A stretch of DNA of 64,000 nt, taken from the NCBI RefSeq assembly GCF_002850255.1, contig NZ_CP022522.1, positions 2,355,125-2,419,124 of the forward strand, in the 5' to 3' direction. The first letter of the stretch is position 1, and each line of letters starts with the position of its first letter. The translations under genes were made by a program, and so were the position numbers. The stretch is from Pseudoalteromonas sp. NC201. Lineage in GTDB: Bacteria; Pseudomonadota; Gammaproteobacteria; Enterobacterales; Alteromonadaceae. This document shows positions 57,276 to 64,000 of this stretch, in pieces. Under the pieces are notes generated by a model, which saw only the letters and a program-made list of their open reading frames with translations, searched no databases and was not told where the DNA came from.

Positions 57276-58610
57276 ATGTCAGAAAATAAAAAAATGGGCC
57301 TAACGGCGCGCATTATGATAGGCATGGTGTTGGGGGTTGTACTAGGCCTCACCCTTCAAGCCATCCTAGGTAAGAATAAAGAAATACTTATTCCTTTAGG
57401 TCTCTTTGACCTCCCCATTAAAGGTTTCTTCGTTGACGGTTTATTCCACATCGGTGGGCAGATCTTCATTGCAAGCTTAAAAATGCTTGTTGTTCCTTTA
57501 GTGTTTATTTCCCTTGTATGTGGCACATGTAGCCTTAGTGACCCAAAAAAATTGGGCCGCTTGGGTGGTAAGTCCATTGGTTTGTATCTCATTACAACAG
57601 CAATCGCAATCACGGTAGCGATTACGCTCGCACTACTTATTGCACCGGGTGGTGGCGTTGAAATTCCAAGCAGCGCGTCATTTGACGCAAAGCAAGCGCC
57701 GACACTTGTGCAAGTTATAATCAACATGTTCCCGACTAACCCAATTGACGCGATGGCCAACGGTAACATGCTTCAAATCATTGTCTTTGCGCTGCTATTT
57801 GGTATTGCTATGGCACTAAGCGGAGATGCCGGTGCTCGCCTAGCATCTGTATTTGAAGATCTCAATACAGTAGTGCTTAAGTTAGTGACTTTATTGATGA
57901 ATGTCGCACCATATGGCGTATTTTGTTTAATGGCTAAGCTGTTTACAACCATCGACATGGGGTTAATCGCCGAGCTCGGCAAATACTTTATGGTAGTGTT
58001 GGCAGCTCTGCTAATTCATGCATTCATTAACTATTCAATTTTGTTCAAGCTGTTAACAGGCTTGAGCCCTATTATCTTCCTGAAGAAGATGAAAGACGCA
58101 TGCATGTTTGCCTTTAGTACGTCAAGCTCAAGTGCAACTATGCCCGTAACACTGGAGACCGCGACTAAGAAACTAGGTGCGCATAACTCAGTTGCCTCTT
58201 TTACGATCCCTCTGGGTGCAACCATTAATATGGATGGCACGGCTATCATGCAAGGTGTTGCAACGGTCTTCATCGCTCAGGTATTTGGCGTAGACCTCAC
58301 CATCAATGACTATCTCATGGTTATCTTGACTGCGACTCTTGCGTCAGTTGGTACGGCAGGCGTGCCTGGTGTTGGCTTGATCATGCTTGCAATGGTGCTT
58401 AACCAAGTTGGATTGCCTGTTGAAGGTATCGCGCTTATCATTGGTGTAGACAGACTATTAGATATGACAAGAACAGCAGTTAACGTAACAGGTGACTGTA
58501 TGGTAACTTGTGCTGTGGCCAAATCTGAAAACGAATTTGATATCGATGTTTTCAACGACCCTGATGCAGCAAAAGAACTAGAAGAAACCACTTCTAAAGC
58601 AAAAGCGTAA
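57276..58610 (+). CDS. Dicarboxylate/amino acid:cation symporter (DAACS family)
   Basis: 444 residues from ATG 57276 (MSENKKMGLTARIMIGMVLG); the open frame before it has no family support. Eight or more membrane segments, the Ser-rich loop SSSSATMPVT, the NMDGTAIMQG motif and the late DRLLDMTRTAVNVTGD motif mark the glutamate/dicarboxylate family (GltP, DctA). The exact substrate is not certain. A terminator follows at 58616. It is divergent from the Ig-domain lipoprotein. Confidence 0.92.
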   Translation: MSENKKMGLTARIMIGMVLGVVLGLTLQAILGKNKEILIPLGLFDLPIKGFFVDGLFHIGGQIFIASLKMLVVPLVFISLVCGTCSLSDPKKLGRLGGKSIGLYLITTAIAITVAITLALLIAPGGGVEIPSSASFDAKQAPTLVQVIINMFPTNPIDAMANGNMLQIIVFALLFGIAMALSGDAGARLASVFEDLNTVVLKLVTLLMNVAPYGVFCLMAKLFTTIDMGLIAELGKYFMVVLAALLIHAFINYSILFKLLTGLSPIIFLKKMKDACMFAFSTSSSSATMPVTLETATKKLGAHNSVASFTIPLGATINMDGTAIMQGVATVFIAQVFGVDLTINDYLMVILTATLASVGTAGVPGVGLIMLAMVLNQVGLPVEGIALIIGVDRLLDMTRTAVNVTGDCMVTCAVAKSENEFDIDVFNDPDAAKELEETTSKAKA

Positions 58611-58615
58611 ATATC

Positions 58616-58652
58616 AATAACGCAGCTAACTATAAATAGCTGCGTTATTTTC
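58616..58652 (+). terminator. Terminator of the DAACS transporter
   Basis: AATAACGCAGCT and AGCTGCGTTATT enclose AACTATAAAT, followed by TTTCC. Confidence 0.85.
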
Positions 58653-58904
58653 CTCAACTAGCCAACTCAATACTCCTCTCTGCGACATATCAGCTATCCA
58701 TACCCTTTTCTTCATTGTCACTTTTTCCTAGTTACAGAATAAGATTAAGCAGAAGATTCTCCATGCCTATGCATGTGAGTGCTTTAGTTATAGCAGGATT
58801 TGGACGTGAAGTTATCGGTAATCCTCTCTCATCTCAAAGATAGAACACTTATCTAGACATTTGCTCAGGCTAAGTCCTGTGCAACAAATACACTGTTGTG
58901 GATA
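58653..58904. other. Intergenic stretch without recognisable gene
   Basis: Between the DAACS terminator and the repeat element. I see no gene, RNA or clear operator in it. Confidence 0.5.
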
Positions 58905-59093
58905 ATACCAATTAGTCTTAATACTTGCTCAATTTGAAGGAGCAAATCTGACGCTAACGGCGTTAAAAATTTCTCATTTAGAACAACTAAATAACCTGAG
59001 CTGCGGATAATTAATGCCTTTCTAGCAGCCAGTTTTAGCGCTAACTGCGTTGAATTCACTTCCAATAGCCAGCTATTGGTGCGTAAATTCGCC

Positions 59094-59145
59094 TTGCCTA
59101 CAGGATGTAGGTACCTTAGCGAGAGCAGGACGCGGAAGCGGTGTT
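59094..59145 (+). repeat. Direct repeat copy 1 inside the element
   Basis: About 52 bases with TTGCCTACAGGATGTAGG at the start and AGCAGGACGCGGAAGCGG near the end. It is largely identical to copy 2 at 59255. Confidence 0.7.
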
Positions 59146-59254
59146 TTCCCTAAAACTCTCTGGCTAGATAAGGAGAAAACTAAGTTGTGCTTTAGCAACA
59201 ATGAGTTGGAACATTCCTTATCCAAACCTCAGGTTAAATAGCAAAATTTCCGCT

Positions 59255-59307
59255 TTGCCTACACGGATGTAGGTACCTTGGCGATAGCAGGACGCGGTAG
59301 CGGGGTT
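59255..59307 (+). repeat. Direct repeat copy 2 inside the element
   Basis: About 53 bases with TTGCCTACACGGATGTAGG and AGCAGGACGCGGTAGCGG, nearly the same as copy 1 about 160 bases upstream. Confidence 0.7.
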
Positions 59308-59363
59308 ATTGACAAAATTTCCTCGCCTCAAAATAGGCCACTTAATTAAGCAAATTGGTATAA

Positions 59364-59392
59364 GAAAAAACCGCGCTATAAAGCGCGGCTGT
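59364..59392 (-). terminator. Terminator of the TonB-dependent receptor
   Basis: CCGCGCT and AGCGCGG with loop ATAA; on the minus strand it is followed by TTTTTTCTT. Confidence 0.88.
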
Positions 59393-59414
59393 CATCTTAA
59401 TAAACGTTAACGTA

Positions 59415-62081
59415 TTAGAATTGGTATGCAAACTTCACATATGCTTGACGACCAAGGATACTGTGCGTTTTATTGTCAATTCCCATTGACTCTGAAGGAG
59501 CAAGCGGCGCTTCTTCATTGAACAAGTTAGATGCACCTAGAGTTACTGTCAGCTTTTCTACGCCAATATAACTGACACTTGTATCTACAGTAGTCCATGA
59601 ATCAATCTCATATTTATTGCCATCACTGTCAGCAAGATCTTTATAAGAATCAACATAGTTTACGCTGATATTTGCAAGCCAATCGTTTTTAGCCCAGTCC
59701 ATACCCGCTGTCCAGCGGAACTGCGGATGCTGATACTCTCCATTGAGATCTTCAGCAACATTGAATGTGTTACCTTGTTCGTCACTTTCAAACGACTGTT
59801 CTTCAAAGTTAAGCGCGTAAGTTAAGTTGTAATTGAACTTAAACTCACCCATTTCACGAGTAGTTAATGCATAGGCTAAGTTAACATCGAAACCGTCTGT
59901 TTCACGACCACCAATGTTAACAAAGGTGTCGTTAATGGAGAGAATACGACCAAGTGTGCTACCTTGATTAGGCGCACGAACTACCAGATTAGGATCGGTA
60001 CCACAACAATCAACTAACTTCTGTGCTCCAATTTTCTTGATGAGATCTTCCTGATCATAATTCCAGTAATCTACACCGATACTAAAGTCATCAGTTGCTT
60101 GCCACACTACACCTAAATTGTAGTTTTCTGACTCTTCTGGTTGTAGGTTTTTGTTACCAGACACAATCGCAGTGTATTCATACGGGCTACAATCATCATC
60201 AGCACCCGTTTGGCGACAACGTTCACGGTCTATCACGCTTGGTGATTCGTCTGTTCTACCAAGATGTAGCTGAACAAGAGAAGGCGCTCTGAATGCTGTC
60301 CCCCAAGAACCACGAACCACTAAACTATCAAGCGGTGACCAACGGAATGCTACTTTTGGATCTGTTGTAGTTCCAAAGTCGCTATAGTCTTCATAACGCA
60401 AAGCTAATTGCAGCTCTAGTGTATCTAGCACTGGTACGCTAAATTCTGCGAATATCGCAGTATTATCGCGATCTCCGTTAGCTTGCGTTGCTTCTGTACC
60501 AAAGATTTCGCCTCTGATGTATTGACTATCCGGGTTATCTTCAATTTTCTCGTAGCGATGTTCAAAACCAAACGCTGCGGCAACGTAGCCGGCTTCCAAT
60601 TCAAATAATTCGCCCGAGATAGTACCATCTAGTGACTGCATGGTTGATGCACCATAACGCGTAGTGGTAGTTTCAAAAAACGCCAAACCGGCTTCTGTAT
60701 TAGTGCTTGGTTCAAATGGGTTCCATAAACCTTCATCAATCGCTTGCTGCGCTCTTAGCTTGTTAGGGAAACCATCAAAGCCTTTTTCAACTGCACTTGA
60801 ACGAATAGCAGAGTACGCAACTTCCCAAGACCACGCGTTCCACTCACCACGTGCTCCAAGGACTGCACGATAGTATTCTGAATCGACATCTTTTTTACGG
60901 TTGCCGATATCAACCGTTCGACGACGCATTGAAATATCTACACCATGTAAGAAGTGGTCTGGATCGTTAAATAATGGGTGGTTTGGGTTATCACCATCCA
61001 TAAATAGTTCTGTAAAGCTCGGGCTACCTGCACCTTGAATGAAAGTTGAAGAGTGCTGCGCCGAGATTTCGGCAAAACCTTCAATACCATCGATGATTTC
61101 TTGTACGCCATTGTAGTTAAAGCTAATACGTTCCGTCGACGGAATAGCAGTCATGTACGGTGCATAATCGTAGCGACAGATATCACCAATATCTAAAGCA
61201 GGGTCGCATTTGTCATTCCCCCATACGTCCGTAAAGATAGTCTGCCTTACCTGAGTGCCATCATCTTCAACACGAACGACTGGTAATCCTGCCCACTGTT
61301 CGTCTGTTAGCATGCTTCTCATCACCTCAACGCTGCCGGGAATACCTGCAGAGCTTAATGAGTTGTTACCACCGCGAAAACGTTGATCAGCAGAAGCTGT
61401 GTAGTCACGATCGGCATAAGTTAGGTGACCGCGTTTGAAATAATCGAGTGAGAAATTATGATGGCCATTTTGCGTTGACGATCCCCAAAGAAGAGTAAAG
61501 TTCTGTTCTTCAGCCCCACCATCGGCGGTGTTGGATAATTTACCAGCGACCTCGAAACCGTCTATATCGTCACGTAAAATAATATTAATAACCCCTGCGA
61601 CCGCATCAGAACCATAAGTTGCAGAAGCACCGTCTTTTAAAATATCAATACGTTTAACTGATGAAACAGGAATGGTATTTAAGTCCACAAATGATGTTTC
61701 TATATCTTTTGCAAACGGGCTCACGGCAACACGACGACCATTAATAAGAACAAGCGTAGATGATGCTCCTAATCCCCTTAATGCAACACTTGAACCGCCA
61801 TTTGCGGTGTCATCGCTGGAGTTACCTTGTGTACTAAAAGTACCAGTACCCGACACAGGCAGCTTTTGTAACGCCCCAATAAGGTCGGTAGATCCCGTTG
61901 AAGCTAGGTCAGCAGCTGACAAGCTTTGAATTGGTGACGGACCTTCTAAGTCTGTTCTTTTAATGTGAGAGCCTGTCACTTCAATACGTTCAACTTGCGT
62001 CGTCTCTTCGGCCTTAACTTGTTGATTCATGCCGATTAATACGGCAATTGAGAGCGCACTGAGTGGTAATTTATAGGTCAT
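59415..62081 (-). CDS. TonB-dependent receptor
   Basis: 888 residues. A signal peptide ends near KA (residue 24), then ERIEVTGSHIKRTDLEGPSP opens the plug domain, with GLGASSTLVLINGRR and DGASATYGSDAVAGVINI as typical plug strands. A large beta-barrel follows and ends GRQAYVKFAYQF with a terminal Phe. Several loop Cys pairs are present (DKCDPALDIGDICR, DCCGTDP). It imports a ligand using TonB energy, but the ligand is not clear from the sequence. I see no Fur-like box upstream. It stands alone with a terminator. Confidence 0.92.
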   Translation of the reverse strand: MTYKLPLSALSIAVLIGMNQQVKAEETTQVERIEVTGSHIKRTDLEGPSPIQSLSAADLASTGSTDLIGALQKLPVSGTGTFSTQGNSSDDTANGGSSVALRGLGASSTLVLINGRRVAVSPFAKDIETSFVDLNTIPVSSVKRIDILKDGASATYGSDAVAGVINIILRDDIDGFEVAGKLSNTADGGAEEQNFTLLWGSSTQNGHHNFSLDYFKRGHLTYADRDYTASADQRFRGGNNSLSSAGIPGSVEVMRSMLTDEQWAGLPVVRVEDDGTQVRQTIFTDVWGNDKCDPALDIGDICRYDYAPYMTAIPSTERISFNYNGVQEIIDGIEGFAEISAQHSSTFIQGAGSPSFTELFMDGDNPNHPLFNDPDHFLHGVDISMRRRTVDIGNRKKDVDSEYYRAVLGARGEWNAWSWEVAYSAIRSSAVEKGFDGFPNKLRAQQAIDEGLWNPFEPSTNTEAGLAFFETTTTRYGASTMQSLDGTISGELFELEAGYVAAAFGFEHRYEKIEDNPDSQYIRGEIFGTEATQANGDRDNTAIFAEFSVPVLDTLELQLALRYEDYSDFGTTTDPKVAFRWSPLDSLVVRGSWGTAFRAPSLVQLHLGRTDESPSVIDRERCRQTGADDDCSPYEYTAIVSGNKNLQPEESENYNLGVVWQATDDFSIGVDYWNYDQEDLIKKIGAQKLVDCCGTDPNLVVRAPNQGSTLGRILSINDTFVNIGGRETDGFDVNLAYALTTREMGEFKFNYNLTYALNFEEQSFESDEQGNTFNVAEDLNGEYQHPQFRWTAGMDWAKNDWLANISVNYVDSYKDLADSDGNKYEIDSWTTVDTSVSYIGVEKLTVTLGASNLFNEEAPLAPSESMGIDNKTHSILGRQAYVKFAYQF

Positions 62082-62397
62082 CCTGTTTCCCCTTAAGTTA
62101 ATAATTACACTGTAGTTTTTTTAATAATCCAGCCATTATTAGCATACCAAAGCAACTTTAACAATGCATTTATTTAACATTAAGTTTCCATTTTGGGGGT
62201 CTAATAGCAGAAATTCGCGACGAAAGAATATCGTTATTTATCAGTATGAATTATTGTTGAAATTGGGATTACAGGGAGGAGAAGCGTTTTACAAACAGCT
62301 TCAAAAAGTTGATAAGACGCCTAAAATCTTTACTGAATAAGAGCGGTTTCTTAGCCTAAAGTTTAAAGACGTCAATGATCGTGTTGTAACTACTTAA
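62082..62397. other. Upstream region of the TonB receptor
   Basis: 316 bases. No Fur box is evident. A 58-codon ORF on the plus strand is inside (62164-62340, listed separately). The rest is AT-rich with no other gene or repeat I can support. Confidence 0.5.
62164..62340 (+). CDS. Possible small protein, 58 residues
   Basis: An ATG at 62164 opens 58 codons to TAA at 62338. The product starts MHLFNIKFPFWGSNS and has NIVIYQYELLLKLGLQGG and a Lys-rich helix EAFYKQLQKVDKTPK; this reads like a real compact protein with a hydrophobic helix and no low-complexity bias. No clear ribosome site precedes the ATG, and I know no relatives, so it may be chance. It is divergent from the TonB receptor and points toward the end of the next minus-strand gene. 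Confidence 0.4.
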   Translation: MHLFNIKFPFWGSNSRNSRRKNIVIYQYELLLKLGLQGGEAFYKQLQKVDKTPKIFTE

Positions 62398-63051
62398 CTA
62401 TAATGCCAACCAAGGTTGCACTGACTTCACATTTGCAGAGTCGGCAAAGTGAGTATTGTCGTTTGACCACGTCTTCGGGACACTGATTCGACAGACTTGC
62501 GACTCACACTTCACTGTAGCATCTGTGACGTTTTGACTTCTGCCAAAGGTCACGATGACTCCCTGTTGCTCAGGCAGCAAAAATGACAACAGGTTTTTAA
62601 TAAAGAAGCCTGATAGATCAGCCAGCAACTCTTCAAACTCCTGTTGCATTTTATACAGATCAGACTTGCTTAGAGATCTCGTATTAAATAACTCGGCCTC
62701 AATCTGCATTTTTAGCTGGCAGTCCGAGCTTTCGCCCTTCGTTTCAATTACCACTTTAGCTTTGTCTTTGTCCAATTCTTTGTCAAATGGTAGCAATAAT
62801 TGCGCTTCATTGGTGTACGACAATGGAAAGCTCGCTTCCTCGGTCACAATATTACCCGCCGTGATTTTACACGCCTGCATGCTAAGTGTATCGACAAGGT
62901 AAAATCCCACACGTGCAAACTCAAACTCGCCTTTATTTACCACTTTCAGTCTGTCGTAAAAGCTGTCGTATGCAAAGGTGACCGTTTTAGCGGACGCTAT
63001 CGCACTCCAAAGTGTCATTATCAGGACAAGTACAATCTTATTCTTCATCAA
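62398..63051 (-). CDS. Secreted protein of unknown function, coupled to a Bax-type gene
   Basis: 217 residues with a signal peptide (KNKIVLVLIMTLWSAIASA). The mature part has five Cys and mixed beta-like segments (VTFAYDSFYDRLKVVN, FARVGFYLVDTLSMQACKI, CQLKMQIEAELFNTR) but no motif I recognise. Its start overlaps the end of the Bax-type gene by 14 bases, so both are one unit. It likely acts in the periplasm or envelope. Confidence 0.7.
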   Translation of the reverse strand: MMKNKIVLVLIMTLWSAIASAKTVTFAYDSFYDRLKVVNKGEFEFARVGFYLVDTLSMQACKITAGNIVTEEASFPLSYTNEAQLLLPFDKELDKDKAKVVIETKGESSDCQLKMQIEAELFNTRSLSKSDLYKMQQEFEELLADLSGFFIKNLLSFLLPEQQGVIVTFGRSQNVTDATVKCESQVCRISVPKTWSNDNTHFADSANVKSVQPWLAL

Positions 63052-63859
63052 AATACGCTCGGTTATGCCTTATCATATCGTTAAGTTCATTTACGTAGTC
63101 TTCACCACGCTCTGAATAACTCAAAAGGCCACTTGTTAATACTGTAGCGTCAATCGGTGCTTTTTGAGCTCGCAGCTCTGCTCGTACCGCGCGCAAGTCT
63201 TTGTATGCATCATTAGTATTGATATTCCTAAAGTACGATTTGACCGCGGCTCTTACCGACTGAAAGGCTCTTACTTCGTGATCGGCCGCATCTTCTCGCC
63301 GTTTCGGCACCATACCGCAGCCTTTGGTGTAACACCATTGACCAAAAAAGTTTAACCCAATTCGCGCAAATCGTGACGTACCCCAAGCAGATTCATTAGC
63401 GGCCTGCATCAACGCCAGCTCTTTAGGAATAATATCCACGCGGCGTAAAGCACGTTTAAGCGAAGATTCATTGATGGCTTCACCTTTTAAATCATACTTT
63501 GTGAAAATCAATGCAACCTTTTCTATTTGTTTGCGTGTCAGGGTTTCATCAAATTGCAGCATCATTAGGGCGATTTCAAGTGTTGCCCGCTGCTCTAAGA
63601 TCTGTTTATTTTCGGCTTCTACGTGCGGTTTAATAAAGTCGAAAAATGCCGTTTTCTTCTCCTTGATATCACGAATGGCTGCAAAATTAGGTAGTTTTAC
63701 GCTATGGAGTGGCTTTTCGGGCACCTTAGGTACAACCTCCGCCCCCGTATCCTCTTGATCTAATACGGTGTCTTGCGGACTTTTATCTTGGATAAAAGGG
63801 AATAAGAGTGCCCAAATAGTCACTAGGGCAACAAAGAGTTTAATCAGTTTAGCTTGCAT
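63038..63859 (-). CDS. Bax-type glucosaminidase domain protein
   Basis: 273 residues. One N-terminal membrane segment (LFVALVTIWALLFPFIQ) precedes a glucosaminidase-fold domain with QAANESAWGTSRFARIGLNF and the FFGQWCYTKGCGM segment of E. coli Bax (the Glu in NESAWG is the likely catalytic acid). Bax-like proteins probably cut peptidoglycan. The 3' end overlaps the next gene. A palindrome and a TATAGT -10-like box lie upstream. Confidence 0.85.
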   Translation of the reverse strand: MQAKLIKLFVALVTIWALLFPFIQDKSPQDTVLDQEDTGAEVVPKVPEKPLHSVKLPNFAAIRDIKEKKTAFFDFIKPHVEAENKQILEQRATLEIALMMLQFDETLTRKQIEKVALIFTKYDLKGEAINESSLKRALRRVDIIPKELALMQAANESAWGTSRFARIGLNFFGQWCYTKGCGMVPKRREDAADHEVRAFQSVRAAVKSYFRNINTNDAYKDLRAVRAELRAQKAPIDATVLTSGLLSYSERGEDYVNELNDMIRHNRAYFDEE

Positions 63860-63938
63860 ACTTCTCCTCGCAGCGGCGGTGTTCTGGAAACGGAGTCTCT
63901 TTCCTTAAGTCTCTAAGAACTTTTATCAAGCCCACTCT

Positions 63939-63963
63939 GTAACAGAATTATTCTGTTACTATA
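63939..63963. promoter_or_regulatory. Palindromic operator candidate upstream of the Bax-type gene
   Basis: GTAACAGAA and TTCTGTTAC are 9-base perfect inverted arms around TTA (63939-63959). On the minus strand a TATAGT box overlaps the outer arm and the start of transcription would fall inside the palindrome. Such a layout suits a repressor site. It is about 80 bases before the Bax-type start, or may serve a gene beyond the window. Confidence 0.45.
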
Positions 63964-64000
63964 GTTTGATAGAGCGTTGATAAATTACGCCAAAATAACA

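Larger units (their letters stand above)
58905..59361. repeat. MITE-like intergenic element, about 457 bases
   Basis: The outer ends begin ATACCAATT on each side in inverted orientation and agree at 16 of 23 positions. No ORF inside looks real. It holds two ~52-base direct repeats (59094-59145 and 59255-59307) sharing GATGTAGGTACCTT and AGCAGGACGCGG. This combination of inverted ends, no coding and related pieces elsewhere in the window (51082) suggests a non-autonomous mobile repeat. It abuts the TonB-receptor terminator. Confidence 0.65.

Noticed and set aside
58865..59241. Two ORFs of 60-66 codons within the repeat element
   Set aside because: They overlap the terminal and direct repeats, have odd composition and no ribosome sites; they are by-products of the repeat.

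Overview
The window is a contiguous piece of a gammaproteobacterial chromosome of moderate GC content. Gene order and protein sequences fit the order Alteromonadales, most likely the genus Pseudoalteromonas. Support comes from the cco-fnr-uspE-ttcA order shared with Shewanella-type bacteria, a divergent rluC/rne pair, yejK facing yejL-lapC, an Alteromonadales-type Ig-domain lipoprotein, and AT-rich ATACCAATT...TTAATTAAG intergenic repeats. I see no prophage, transposase, CRISPR array, rRNA or tRNA. It reads as core chromosome with a few accessory pieces.

Layout. 1-3.5 kb: the end of a COG3014-type gene, an LpoB-type lipoprotein and an LPP20-type lipoprotein, then (minus) a porin with a small phosphate-binding-like protein. 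3.6-6.5 kb: yejK facing yejL and a short lapC/yejM. 6.5-11 kb: a coiled-coil secreted protein, aceK with a palindromic operator, a LysR regulator, a STAS-like protein and a MarC-type membrane protein. 11-18.2 kb (minus): yceD-rpmF-plsX-fabD-fabG-acpP-fabF-pabC-mltG. 18.3-24.6 kb: yceF, a HAD phosphatase, rluC, and rne behind a 610-base leader region. 24.7-29.3 kb: a SulP transporter, then a LysR regulator divergent from frmA-fghA (glutathione-dependent formaldehyde oxidation). 29.4-33.4 kb: fabY, a GlxA-type regulator, a Gre-like factor and a lipoprotein. 33.7-43.9 kb: ccoNOQP, fixH, ccoI, ccoS, a SafE-type protein, fnr, uspE and ttcA, a microaerobic respiration block. 44-49.9 kb: two ABC modules placed head to head, one with a secreted peptidase and the other with a YtrA-type GntR regulator. 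50-54 kb: a YqhA-type membrane protein, a small secreted protein and topA. 54.1-62.1 kb: a 995-residue Ig-domain lipoprotein, a dicarboxylate/glutamate symporter, a MITE-like repeat and a TonB-dependent receptor. 62.1-64 kb: a possible 58-residue protein, an unknown secreted protein and a Bax-type glucosaminidase.

How genes work together. The fatty-acid cluster has no fabH between plsX and fabD, and the window carries a FabY-type ketoacyl synthase at 29.4-31.3 kb, so FabY probably starts fatty-acid synthesis here as it does in Pseudomonas aeruginosa. The cbb3 oxidase genes sit beside their maturation factors and the oxygen sensor Fnr. FrmA and FghA form a two-step formaldehyde pathway under a likely LysR operator. 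No single new system is proven. The best leads are the head-to-head peptidase/ABC/YtrA region, the FabY-for-FabH replacement, the shortened LapC, a predicted leaderless yceD promoter, and the small ORF upstream of the TonB receptor.
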